Positions 47,101 through 57,900 are shown, counted from the stretch's first letter. The stretch is DNA of 64,000 nt from Zoroaster sp. YZ-2022 (GCA_029582265.1 CM055822.1:40693067-40757066), one strand, 5' to 3'. A program made the numbers and translations. The notes: generated by a model not told the origin, from the sequence alone.

Positions 47101-50100
47101 GGTGCAGTTTCTGCTCATGAACACAACAACACGCCTTTATTAATTTGCATGTATGTGTGTATTGATCATTGCTTACAGAGGAAATAGAGATAAGTCCATC
47201 GACCGAAACGGCAATAAATGACCTTCTGATGGGGATCAATGACACTGTTAAAGGTTAGTGTCCATTTTACATGTATGTCATTCAACAGAAGGACATCCAG
47301 GTTTTTCCCAGGAACAAAATACCAAAGCATTTGAACATTATTTAAAAATGTTGTAACCTTCGGATCGGAGGGGCTTGTGCAGGCCCCCCCGGGGGGGGGG
47401 GGGGGTAGGGAAGTCACCAGGTCAATTAAATTTCAATCACCATGGGTCCCATTGTTGATTAAGTATTTTTAGTTTGATTGAGATGCTGAATCAAACAGTT
47501 GCTCCCCAATTCCCCCTGCATATGTGATAGTTCTGCAAACCTGCATGTAGGCCTACCATTGACTTTGTGCGAGAATTACATCATTGTCTTCTCTGTTTTC
47601 GCTTATGTGCAGAGGCTGCAGCTGTGGATCAACATGCAGAGGCTGTTGGGGATCAACATGCAGAGGCTGCTGGGGATCAACCTAAAAAAGGTTTGAGGGG
47701 AATATTTTCATACTTCTTCAGTTTATCAAAAGCTGGGAAAAAATACATATAATTTTGTAATATTGGATGGCTTTGAGGGTGATACAAGAATATACCGCAC
47801 GAATCATGAAAATATCGAACGAGTCGAAGACGAGTTCGATATTTTCATGGGGAGTGCGGTATATTCTCATATCACCCGAAAATAAGCCATCCAATATTAT
47901 TATTGTTATATATAAAGCTGACTGACCTCTCAAAAGTGAATTAGTCTCGTTGAATGTTTGTGGGCGCTACGAATTCGAAGTTATAATTAAGCATACCTAA
48001 AACGCGACAGAACTAAGCATGCAATAACATATAATATTGCACAGCAATTTTTGTGCAGTATCACCGAAGCGTGCAAAAACATACAATCCCAGGTAGCATG
48101 ACCATATGGGGCCCATATGCCAAATATCTGGGCACGTACATATGGGCTTGCCCATATGGGTGCCTATATGGGGCCCATATGTCAAATGTCGGGGTACGTA
48201 CATATGGGCTTGCCCATATTTAACCCACATGAGGCCAATGTGCCAACGATCTGGGCATGTACATATGGGCTTGTGCATATTCAGCCCACATGGGGCCCAT
48301 ATGCCAAATATCTGGGCATTATGGGCTTGCCCATATTTATCCCACATGGGGCCAATATGCGAATGATCTGGGCAGATACATATGGGCATGCCCACATTCA
48401 GCCAACATGGGGCCCATATGCCAAATATCTGGGCAGGTACATACCCAGCAAACATTACGGTACCGGGCCATTGCTGGCTTGTTCTGGTTTTGTTCCGGCA
48501 GTACCGTCCAGTTTTGACGGTACATAACCAGCACTGGGCCAGTGCCGGATTCATGATGCCAAAACTGTACGGTACCAACAGCACAAATCCAGAATCGGGC
48601 CAATGCCGGTCTTGTACAAGTAAACCATTACGGCAAGACGGTACACATTCTGAACTGGGCCAGTGTCGGGCTGATTAAGATAAACCATAATGGCAAGATA
48701 CACAGCCTGAACTGGGCCAGTGTCGGGCTGATTAAGATAAACCATTACGGCAAGACGGTGGCCAGTACCGGCCTGGTAGTGGCAAATCATTACTACGGCA
48801 AGACGGTACACAGCCTGATCTGGACAGTACCAGTACTGTGCCAGTATCGGGCCAGTAATGTTAACAAATACGCAAATTATCATAACTTGAACTATTTCCT
48901 CACATTGAGAAAATGTATTTGTTTGATTTTAAAATTACATTTGTCTTTTCAACAGCCAAGCGTTGCCGAACTTTGTCTGAAAGGAGAGACACTAACATGA
49001 AGAAACATCGCATGCTACCACCGTGTTACCAGTGCACCAAAGGATGTTCAGATAAAATAACAGCCACCCAAAGAGCATCATTTTGGAGTGACTTTTGGAC
49101 TCTAGACTATAATCGGCAGAGGGATTGGATTGTGCAAAATGTTGATCGAAAGCAGAAACGCACAGCCACCAACTTGACCAAGAGATCACGCCGCTCAAAT
49201 ACCATTGTGTGGCGTCTTGGGGATGTAGTGGTTTGTAAAACGTTTTTCTTGCACACCATAGGCTACAGCAGTGACAAATTAGTGATGACTGCATTGAATA
49301 ATATGCAACAAAATGGGGACATTGTTGTGGGAACATGTGGGGATAAAAGAGGACATCATGATCCCCACAACAAATATTCAGCAGAGTATAAAGAAAAAAT
49401 TATTGATCACATAGAATCATACAGACCTCAAGTTTCACACTACAAGCGTGAACACGCACCAAATCGCAGGTACTTACCTTCCGAATTGACAGTAACACAA
49501 ATGTACAACAACTTCTGCGAATCCCAAAATTCAAAAAATGAAACCGATGCAGTGTGCAGCTATACATTCTATTTCAGAGTGTTTCAGTCATTGAATATCT
49601 CGTTTGCACAACCATTGAATGATTTATGCAACAAGTGTCTTGAGCATAACCATGCACATTCAGCAGAAGATGATCATAGCTGCTCTTTATGTGATTGTTC
49701 TGCGTGCATTGGCTATGAAGAGCACAGACAACATGCTCAACAGGCAAGGGACGCGCTTGATTTGGATACTAAGAAAATGGAAAATGATACAAAGGTCATC
49801 GTAACAACAGTAGACATGCAGAAAGCAATAACAATCCCAAAAGTGCCAACGAAAGACCATTTTTTCTCAAGAAAAATTGTTGTTTTCAATGAAACGTTTG
49901 CCAGCCCAGGCAAAAACGCTCCGACTGTATGTGTGCTTTGGCACGAAGGCGAGGCCGGTAGAAAGGCACACAATATCTGCAGCTCATATCTTGAATTCAT
50001 TAAAGTCAACAGGGACAAAGAAGAGGTTATATTTTATGCAGATAACTGCAGCTCGCAAAACAAAAATTGGACATTACTCTCGGCATTCCCTAGAATTGTC

Positions 50101-50664
50101 AATGATCCAACATTGGGCACTAAGAGTCTCACAATTAAATACCTAGAACCAGGACATACATTTATGGCAGCTGATTCCGTCCATGGAAGCATCGCATCAA
50201 AGATGAACTCACGCACAACAATATGTGACTTCACAGACATATGTGAGATAATTGGGTGTAGCCGCAAAAATGTGATGTGTGCAAAAATCGATCATAAATC
50301 AATGATGAAATTTGAAAATCAATCAAAGAAGACCAACATCCTCCTCAAAAATGTAAAGGTAGTGCAGTTTCGTAGAGGGTATGTGCATATGTACATCAAA
50401 TGTTCACATGAAGAAATGAGCTTCCGAAAAGTGAGCTTTTTAAAGAAATCCGAATCTCGCATTCTTGAGTCAAAACTGGGGAAAGGGGAAAGCTTGCTTG
50501 ATGTGCCATGCATGGAACACCCAAAAGGGGTAGCTGCTAATAAGAAAGAAGAAGTGCTAAAGCTAACGACAACAATGCCACCCTACAAGAAACGATTCTA
50601 TGAGAGTCTTGTTGTCAGTGACCAAGCTGTCGATCTTGAAATAGATGAAGATGAAGATGAGTAA
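44096..50664 (+). CDS. Five-exon gene: repeat-containing, transposase-like protein
   Basis: Exons by splice-site and phase logic: 44096-44150, 45123-46807, 47179-47253, 47613-47690, 48956-50664. Each intron has GT..AG ends and is phase 1. The encoded protein, about 1200 residues, has a basic N-terminus (MATGRGLMMLKLALKNRK), a 21-residue tandem repeat region, two short acidic exons and a transposase-like C-terminal domain. The joined length is one base short of a multiple of three, exactly matching a single frame change inside exon 2 (45949-45970). A polyadenylation signal AATAAA lies at 50818. Motif arrays on both sides suggest it belongs to a mobile element. Confidence 0.75.
44230..44580. 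repeat. Cluster of TAACGTTA / GGCCTAACGTTA words
   Basis: In intron 1. Includes a run at 44532-44571 of AACGTTAACGTTAGGCCTAACGTTAG-type units (12-bp period) and several isolated AACGTTA words. A similar run occurs at 9459-9476. Confidence 0.7.
45123..46807 (+). CDS. Exon 2: 21-residue tandem repeats
   Basis: Acceptor TTTTCCCTACAG; donor CCAG/GTGAGA. After a Ser/Thr-rich lead, about 17 repeats of 21 residues follow (45290-46330). Two forms alternate: one with CPEVEVRAT and one with CAEVDVHAT after the common PLPHEVVSTNDV. The tail from 46330 on is Ser/Thr-rich and unique. A net loss of 13 bases inside one unit (45949-45970) shifts the frame; the second half is open in the new frame. Low complexity implies a disordered linker. 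The change could be real or an assembly error in a repeat. Confidence 0.75.
47179..47253 (+). CDS. Exon 3, 25 codons
   Basis: Acceptor TTGCTTACAG, donor AAAG/GTTAGT. Encodes an acidic peptide (EEIEISPSTETAINDLLMG...). Length 75 bases, phase 1 to phase 1. Confidence 0.6.
47613..47690 (+). CDS. Exon 4, 26 codons with a short repeat
   Basis: Acceptor CTTATGTGCAG, donor AAAG/GTTTGA. Encodes three near-copies of AEA(V/A)(G)DQH. Length 78 bases, phase 1 to phase 1, so its inclusion keeps the frame. Confidence 0.6.
47759..47898. mobile_element. Fully palindromic 140-bp element (MITE-like)
   Basis: In intron 4. AATATTGGATGGCTT at the left pairs with AAGCCATCCAATATT at the right, then GGGTGATA with TATCACCC, AGAATATACCGCAC with GTGCGGTATATTCT, and GAAAATATCGAACGAGTC with GAGTTCGATATTTTC around a tiny loop. 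Nearly the whole element folds on itself. Confidence 0.85.
48100..48442 (+). repeat. Tandem repeat, about 66-bp unit (CATATGGGCTTGCCCATAT)
   Basis: Five to six units in intron 4, each with GGGGCCCATATGCCAAATAT, CTGGGCA.GTACATATGGGC and TTGCCCATAT. The unit is rich in self-complementary CATATG and GGGCCC blocks. The ORFs across it are artefacts. Confidence 0.9.
48443..48860 (+). repeat. Second intronic repeat cluster (CAAACATTACGG / GGGCCAGTGTCGGGCTGATT)
   Basis: Irregular units of 60-80 bp with CCATTACGGCAAGACGGTAC, TGAACTGGGCCAGTGTCGGG and CTGATTAAGATAAACCAT. Related sequence recurs, partly inverted, at 60150-60740. Confidence 0.8.
48956..50664 (+). CDS. Exon 5: zinc-binding, DDE/RNase-H-like transposase domain
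   Basis: About 570 residues in an unbroken frame, starting after a clean acceptor (CTTTTCAACAG). N-terminal Cys cluster CYQCTKGC; then FWTLDYNRQRDWI, a helical block. A second Cys/His cluster spans CNKCLEHNHAH to CDCSAC (about 49630-49710). The probable catalytic core has VTTVDMQKA (first Asp), FYADNCSSQNKN (second Asp) and GHTFMAADSVHGS (third acidic region), the arrangement of an RNase-H fold. The C-terminus is acidic (DLEIDEDEDE). Similar uncharacterised proteins are common in cnidarians and aphids (DUF7869-like, from memory). No frameshift, unlike neighbouring elements. Confidence 0.75.
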
Positions 50665-50734
50665 AACCCTGTGGGAAATTCCATAGTTGATATTAGCTTA
50701 CTTGACTTTGTATGTTTGTGAACTCATTTTGTTT

Positions 50735-51647
50735 ATTTTTTATCAAATATCCATGCTTAAGAACAGTTTAAAGAAAATGTAAGTAATTTTTGAGCTCAAA
50801 TTAAGGTTTAATGTTGTAATAAAATTTTCAAAACTGGAAACATGAAGGCATGTTGTGTGACTCATAAAAGGAAGCAGCATTAACAAATTTACAAAATTAT
50901 TGATCACAAATTTTGCAAACAAAAACAGCGGTCACCTCAAAATATGTACTGACAAGTCTAAATACTCATCAATAACAACAACCAAATATTAATGGAGTTG
51001 CCATTTGAAAAATATGAAAACAATCTGATTTTTGTGCACAAACCAACCATGATGTTGCAGCAGCTTTGCCTTGGATGACATCACATACTTGCTCATGAAT
51101 ATGCAAAATTAGGCAATGAAAAGGTGAACTTATTTTGTCAGAATGAACACAGAGATGTTTCAAGTATTAAACAAATCTTATTACATAGGCCCTTTAAATA
51201 TTGGGACTGGACAGCTAGGAAGCCAATTTTGTTGACTACGTAAGTTGTCGCCGTCTGGATTAATTTGTTTGTGCGACACCAACTAAGCTACACTTTTTCG
51301 ACAATGTTTCTTTATACTCTGCTGAATATTTGTTGTGGGTATCATGATGTTCGTGAAATACATTTTTTTATCAAATATCCATGCTTATAAGGACAGTTTA
51401 AAGAATGGAAAGAATTAATTTGAATGCAAATTAAGGTTTAATGTATTAATTAAATTTTCAAAAATGAAACTTAAACTGGAAACATGAAGGCGTTGTTGTG
51501 TGACTCATAAAAAGAACATGAGTCTCACAGCTGCAGCATTTACAAAATTACTGATCCCAAATTTTGCAAAAGAAAACAGCGGTCACCTCAAAATATGTAC
51601 TGACTTGTCTAAACAGTCATACACACAAACCAAATAGGAATGGAGTT
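50735..51647 (+). repeat. Direct duplication of about 270 bp downstream of the gene
   Basis: 50735-51000 and 51365-51647 are aligned copies: both carry TATCAAATATCCATGCTTA, AATTAAGGTTTAATGT, GGAAACATGAAGGC and CAGCGGTCACCTCAAAATAT in order. The first copy includes the polyadenylation signal; the second has a mutated one (ATTAAATT). Confidence 0.85.
50818..50823 (+). promoter_or_regulatory. Polyadenylation signal AATAAA
   Basis: 154 bp after the stop codon of the transposase-like gene, on the same strand. Confidence 0.55.
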
Positions 51648-52422
51648 TTGTGTATGTATTTTAATGAACTTGTTGATTGAACGTGTGAGTTTAAAATGTT
51701 AAATGTAATTAGAATTTAAACTAAATTTATTTCATCTCAGGTGAACATGTGTGTTTATCGAGAATAATGAATGCATTAAGCCAAACATCGCCAAACATCT
51801 TCTGCCAATATATTGATAATTTTATTTATAAGAGTGAATGCACACAATTATTTGTTCCATTCAACTATAAGTAAATTTTACATATTTAACTAACCTGACA
51901 TGTTTTGGGGGGTACCTTCCCTTAAAATCTTTGAACATTAATAACGCCTGCAATTTTTCTTGTTTGGTCGATGGACATACATTGAAACAATACTTCTCCA
52001 TGACCATCTGTCACTGTAGGTGGGCCTAAATATTTTATTTTGAATCTGGTTTTATCAAAGCCGCACAATTTAAGACCGCAATTAATGATATACACATATT
52101 TGAAATATGAATTTTAAATTGTAATTTGTCGTTTGAATGGTTATTAAATAAGACAACTACCCCATCATTCATGTATCGATCCCACAGGAATGTTGTATTC
52201 GATAGTCAAAATTTCTCTTACATACAGAATTAGCCTATGCAATGAATTAAAAATGTTGAGTTAATGAATAAATTGGTTGTTCTGAAAATATAATCTTGTT
52301 TCCAGTGTTGTTTGATGTATTGTTGCTAAAATAATTTTTCTCCGCAAAATATATTTACCAAACATATTTCTTTTTTATTATCATACACCAAAATATAATG
52401 TGCAGGCAAGGCGTAATTTCAC
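51648..52422. other. No gene seen
   Basis: AT-rich sequence between the duplication and the right motif array. Confidence 0.5.
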
Positions 52423-52838
52423 ATACACCACTCTGCCTGCATAATACAAAGTAAAGTAAATAATATAATTACTGATACACCCTTTTGCCAAATTATTCCC
52501 CGATAAAGAAATACAGTAACTTGAGATACAGCATTTTGCCATGAGAAAGTCAATAGAAAGAGGTACGTTAAATCAAGATGTACCTTTTTGCCAAATAATA
52601 TCATTTATGATTCCATGGCAATTTGTTGACAAAATGGTGTAACTTTACAAAAACGGCTGTAACTTTAAAACCCAGCTTATCCAAAACTAATAATTCGCTT
52701 CACGAAGCAATGACATTCTAAATGTGTATATTCACCAAAATTCATCCTGCTTGATATAAAAAGGGCAAAATGGTAAGACGTGAAAACTTCAAACTCAATT
52801 TTCTCAGTTCGCGATTTTGAGAGATACACCCTTTTGCC
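52423..52838 (+). repeat. Right array of ATACACCCTTTTGCC motifs
   Basis: Occurrences at 52423-52437, 52475-52489, 52526-52540, 52578-52592 and 52824-52838, with 51-55-bp spacing in the first four. Weaker inverted forms (AAAATGGTGTAAC, GGGCAAAATGGT) lie near 52630 and 52765. Same orientation as most left-array motifs. The last copy shares the extension GCCAGCAGA with the left copy at 43868. Confidence 0.85.
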
Positions 52839-52877
52839 AGCAGACGGCCGAAGCCTCTTATCAACTTGCTCTCAAAA

Positions 52878-53303
52878 TTACGCCCCTGATCGGAGGAATT
52901 TGAAGTGGGACCCGCATAATGAAATCCATTCCTTCCTTAGTACATCAGCGACCACAGGTGCTGTTTGGTCTTTGCACGGAACTGCCAGTGCGTACTTCGT
53001 GAATGCGTCGGTCATGACCAACACGTCTTCAAATCCTCCCCGCCCCCGATCAAGTTTCAAAAAGTCTATGGCAAGGCGTTCCATAGGTCTAAACGCCAAG
53101 AGGTGACGTATCGGAGGGCGTACAGTGGGTGTTGGTGACTTGGAAATAACGCATTTGAAACACTTCCGAACATGTGCACGAACATGTCCGTTATACCTGG
53201 CCAAAAGCACCTTGATTTCAACAAAGCTAGGGTACGGTTGACCCCTGATGACCCCAATTGTCAGCGCAGATTCAACCATACTCTTGGAGTTTCCTAGAGT
53301 CAA
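52878..53303 (-). pseudogene. Gypsy integrase, N-terminal and part of core
   Basis: The zinc-finger end (ARYNGHVRAHVRKCFKCVISK) is followed by the core start MERLAIDFLKLDRG with the first catalytic Asp. The frame ends before the second Asp, at the break point of the element. Confidence 0.85.
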
Positions 53304-53383
53304 TAACTGGTAGATGTCACCAACAGCAGGATCAGTGACATGTCTATAAAGAACGCCCTTTCTCGACGATCCTTTTCACTCCT

Positions 53384-53911
53384 TTATCCAACCACTCGTA
53401 CCAGGTAACGTTGGACTGGTGTCCATCTCAGTTGGTTCCAATCACTTGTCCATCTTCTCCATACATCTCCAAGCTGCTCGTCCTCTTTTTTGCAATGTTG
53501 CCAACTGACTGACTGAAAACGAGGGTAGTATCGATGAGGTCGGACAATCTGCAGTGCCAGGACAGGAGGTTGAATATCCTTTGCTTCATCTACACTTCGC
53601 ATCTCCATGGGGGTGGATGTGCACTGCGTCACGATTGCCACATCGACGGCTGCTGGATTTGAAGGACACCGACTCAGCGCGTCTGCACACTTGTTTGACC
53701 GTCCCCTTCTAAACTTGATTTCCATGTAAAATGGTGCCAGCTGTGCAACCCACCTCTGTTCAGTTGCGCCCAATTTTGCATTTTCGAGGTGTGCGAGTGG
53801 ATTGTTGTCTGTGTACACTACGAAGTGTGATCCCAACAGGTAATCTCTCAACTTCTCCGAAACCGCCCACCGAGAGCAAGAAAGTTCTATTTTTGAAGCT
53901 GGAAAAGTCAC
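53384..53911 (-). pseudogene. Gypsy RNase H
   Basis: FVVYTDNNPLAHL with the catalytic Asp, then RRGRSNKCADALSRCP, the typical end of the Ty3/gypsy RNase H. About 175 codons in an open frame. Confidence 0.85.
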
Positions 53912-54368
53912 TGTAGTTCTTCTACCCCCAAACCACGGCTTGCATACACGATAGGGTGCACTGCTCCATCATTCCCAACCTGTGACAGACAGGCCCCAAA
54001 GGCCCTTAAGGGACGCGTCTACTTCCACAATAAATTCCTTATCAAGCACGAGTATGCCAGTACTGGAGCCTTACATAACTTCTCCTTTAGACACTGGAAC
54101 GCTCCCTCAAGCTCCTGGGACCATGCAGCCCTTTGCGACTTCCAGCTTTTCATCAGCCATAGCTGTTAGCTGATGCAAGGGAGCCGCAATACTTGAGAAT
54201 TTCGATATGAAACGACGGTAATAAGCCGCCAGTCCCAAGAAGGAGCGCAATTCTTCTCTACTCCTTGGAGTCGGCCACTAACCACCCGGTCGATTTTATC
54301 AGGATCCACAGAGACCCCGGTTTGTGACAATAATATGCCCCAGATGCTTCACTTTTTTCTTCAACAAC

Positions 54369-54882
54369 TCACATTTCGCCCCTTTCAACTTCAATCCGTA
54401 TGCTTATCAACCTATTAAAAACCATGCCTAGCCTCTCCAAGTGTTCGTCGAATGTCTTCGAGAAAACCAAGATGTCATCAAGGTATAACACTAAGTGTGA
54501 TACATTCAGATCACCAAATATGCATTCCATGGTTCTTTGAAAAGTGCTTGGACTGTTACTTAACCCCATGGGCATTCGGACAAACTCAAAGAGCCCCAAG
54601 GAACACGAAAGGCCGTCTTCTCAATTGATCCTTGGTGCATCGCCACCTGGAAGTATCCATGTGCAAGGTCTGGCAGGGAGAATAATTGAGCTCCACCAGG
54701 GCCTCCAAAGTCTCTTCAATTCTCGGAAGAGGAAAGGCATCCTTGACGGTCAATCCATTTAACTTCCTATAGTCTATACACAGGCGGATACTCCCATCCT
54801 TCTTACGGACTAAAACTACGGGACTTGCATAAGGGCTTGTTGACCTCCGTATCACACCTTTTTCAAACAACTCCTGTAACAT
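54369..54882 (-). pseudogene. Gypsy reverse transcriptase
   Basis: Two overlapping frames: 54586-54882 ([31 protein letters not shown]) and 54369-54599 ([19 protein letters not shown] and the catalytic YLDDILVFS). A frame change near 54600 separates them. Confidence 0.9.
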
Positions 54883-55799
54883 TGCTGCACCTCCGGCATG
54901 AGGTTGAGAGCAATTCGTCTGTACGGCAAATTGATTGGTTTCTTATCGGTGAGGTTAATTTCGTGGTATGAGGTCACATTTTCCTACATCAAAGGAACCC
55001 TTTGAGAACGCTGCATCATATTTATTAACCAACTCTGCCACCCGCAATGCTTCTTGCTGGCTTAGTCCTTCCAGACTTAATCCTGGAGGTAACTGGTATT
55101 CCGTTCCATCCGGAAGGGTAAACTATTCTGCACTAGCACTCGGTTTTACACAAAAGACTTTCACAAGCCCTCTCATCAACACTAACTGCAGAACAAACAA
55201 AACAATGAGGTCCAGGTGTCTTCTACACCTTTCTCCATAACCACCTCTTCCACGGATACCCTGAGTCCTCCTCAACCTGCTGGAGAAAAACTTCCTCACT
55301 TATGTCAGATTCTCTGACACATGCCAGCAATGATGCTGGCATCGTAATAGGTTCAAGTTGATTGCAAACCATGACGTTTACCGTAGATCCATTGACCATC
55401 TGTATACCTTCGAGCACACAAGTCCTCACCCCCAATAATATTGTGCCTTCGCAAATATCTTTATTTTCATCTCCATTTTGTTCAGCAGATGAAGATGGGC
55501 ATGCCTGAATAATTACACACGCCCTCGGTGCTTCGGCTATCGGACTGTCCATTTTCTGACGAACCAACACTGCTGAACAGGCGGGAACAACCTGTACCCC
55601 GACCGTGTGGGTCGTAATGAGACCTCTGTGCTGATGCCATCAGCTCTTTGTCAACATGTAATTCCCGAATACCAAACCACCGAAGAGCTGTCTGCCACTC
55701 ATCCTGTTGTGGCCTGAAGGCTTCCATTCAACAACGACAATTTTCTCAAGATGTTGCAACCAATTATGATAGGGAAATTCTCTCTGGCGTTCTACATTC

Positions 55800-56033
55800 T
55801 CATGAGACTGACCTGAACACCAAAAATGGGCTTTTCATTGTTAATCCAAACATTTGTATATCGGTTTCTACATACCCCGCAATTGGAATAGCAATATCAT
55901 TTGCTCCCATAATCTTCAAAAACTTCGACTGAGCCCAATTTATCCACGTTGTCTTCCAAAACTTGCTGTAAAAGAAACATATTAACGACGTCTCGGCTCC
56001 TGTGTCTAATATGCAATTGTATAACGCCGGCAA
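55800..56033 (-). pseudogene. Gypsy aspartic protease
   Basis: Contains CILDTGAETSLI, the active-site Asp-Thr-Gly block of retroelement proteases, and a later ILG-like segment (here KIMGANDIAIP). It follows gag with a frame overlap. Confidence 0.8.
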
Positions 56034-57316
56034 TTATGATCTCCGCTGTGTGGCTCTTCGCAATTAATTTATCGCGCAACATCAATTCCTCTTTCGAAAA
56101 ATCAACAACAACAGATTCCAATACACCCTCGTCTCCCTTCTCTACACTACAACAAGCATCTGACAGTTCTACGATATTCTCAGTGGGCACAGCCTCAACC
56201 TCCGTCACTTTGCCCACTATGGCGAAGGTTGAGCGTTTTTCCTGTGTGTTTTGCTCGCGCTTTATAGCTCTGCTGCTCAGGCGCTGTTTGCTTCTGCAGT
56301 ATTTTGCATAGTGCCCAGGCTTTTGCATTCATGGCATATTATAGAAGATTTGTTAAAACTCCTAGAGGCCAATGCTGTGTCCAGCTTTTGAGTCAGTACC
56401 GCCGTCAGCTGCGCTAATTGATTTGTAGTGGCAGCCTGTTGTTGTGCGAACAAATCTAGCTTGTCAGCAGCAAAGTTTGTTTCGAGGCCACCAATTGGCT
56501 CATAACATCCTCCAACTTGCTCGCTGCTGGAACACTTACTTTTGTTTTCCTCTTGGCATGCTACCCTCCCTGATTTTGTTTCTACGCGCATCATCATGTT
56601 CCGGAAGTAGCGCTAACACATGCGCCCTAAGCCTCAAAGAAAGACAACTCTGGTTTTCCACCAGAAGCCGTCTCAGCTCTCTTCGCACAAAGGTCTTTGG
56701 CACCATTTACGAGCTGTTCTTTTAGCACCCTATCTCGCATGAGTTGCAAAGCTGCTCTTTCTGGGCCCCACAGTTGCCTGTTCCATGCGGTCATGTAAAT
56801 CTCATGATCACTCGACTAAAATCCGCAAGGATTCCTCCACTAGCTGCTTTCTTGCATACAAAGCACTAGTCAACGACGACACACTCTCAGACGGGCCAAA
56901 TCTAATACAGAGAGGGACACTGAATTTCTCGAAAGTATCCCTTTCCTCTTCGGGTGCGCACAAGACTTCTTCTTTCGCAACTCCCCAAATGATCAATGAA
57001 TGCTGCCATTTTATCACCATTTTCCAGTCAAGTTGTCTGGAATAGCAGTCAAATTCTTCTAACCATTCGTTTATGGTTGGGTCTCCTGTTTGCGAGGCGG
57101 ACCGCAAAACTTTACAAAACTGACCTTAGGAGTTCTGCAAGCTTCAAATTTTCCCAATGCATTTGCCAATGACTCTGCAATGGCTTCGTAATGTAACAAG
57201 CGCCTCCGCCAAACCTTCGGGCAGAGCCATCGTCGTATAATTATGAAATGCCCAAACGACCCTTGAAATCTGACAGAGGCGCTTGTTGTCTCACTTGAGA
57301 ACTTGTGGAGCGACAC
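55897..57316 (-). pseudogene. Gypsy gag region with CCHC zinc knuckle
   Basis: Frames at 57071-57316 and 56808-57107 give a gag-like sequence (TINEWLEEFDCYSRQLDW). The CCHC knuckle is split by a frame change near 56325: CHECK lies in one frame and GHYAKYC in another. A Glu-rich linker follows. Confidence 0.75.
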
Positions 57317-57578
57317 CCTATTTAAAATATCTGAACAACTTGTCTGGTCTTACAATCACTAACACTACTTCAAAGCATGCGGCTTAAATTATTACAATAT
57401 ATGAGTAAGTCTCAAAGCTAAATAACTGTAGCTCAGAACCATTGAACATAAAAATAGCAGTGATAGCAAGTTACCAACAAATAGGTTTCTGCACTGTTAC
57501 ATGAAATTGTTTCCTGGTTATCAGCTAATTCAATTTGAAAATTAAAATTCAGTGTTAGGGTTTAGGACCTCATCTTCT

Positions 57579-57594
57579 CCTGTCTACGACGCCA
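57579..57594 (-). other. Candidate primer-binding site
   Basis: TGGCGTCGTAGACAGG on the minus strand, beginning with TGG as required to pair with a tRNA 3' CCA end, two to four bases after a CA-ending sequence. It lies between gag and the putative LTR. Confidence 0.45.
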
Positions 57595-57598
57595 AAAC

Positions 57599-57900
57599 TG
57601 TAGAGGTCTGCGGGCAGGCTCTGGGTTGATTCTATAATGTGGATCTCGGTGTGTGGGTGTGTACCCACGAGGATACAGAGAAGAACTCACAGAACACGAG
57701 CAAGATTGCCCTGGTCGGCAGTTTATTCATTTCCATCGTCCAAAACCCGTAAATAAAAACAAACCCCTGTAAAGTGGTATAAAGCACAATAAATTATACA
57801 TGCTAATAACTTCCATCCTAGACATTGAGTGTCTTCTTCCATACAAGTAAATAATTCAGGTGTCCAAACTCACCCAACACTTTCTGTTCAACAATCATGT
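57599..57900 (-). repeat. Probable 5' LTR of the gypsy element (far end not resolved)
   Basis: Ends ...CCTCTACA on the minus strand beside the primer-binding site and holds an AATAAA signal (57722-57727 on the plus strand as TTTATT). There is no 3' LTR in the window to compare with, so the outer boundary is a guess. Confidence 0.4.

Larger units (their letters stand above)
52845..57594 (-). mobile_element. Ty3/gypsy LTR retrotransposon, 3'-truncated and decayed
   Basis: Minus-strand order: gag with zinc knuckle, aspartic protease, reverse transcriptase, RNase H, integrase. This order is diagnostic for Ty3/gypsy. The integrase breaks off at about 52.85 kb, directly beside the last ATACACCC motif, and no 3' LTR is seen. 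Multiple frameshifts. A primer-binding-site-like sequence lies at 57579-57594. Confidence 0.9.

Noticed and set aside
48106..48678. Overlapping ORFs rich in WAHMGPICQ and GLPIF on both strands
   Set aside because: Produced by the 66-bp intronic tandem repeat; lies between exons 4 and 5 of the plus-strand gene.
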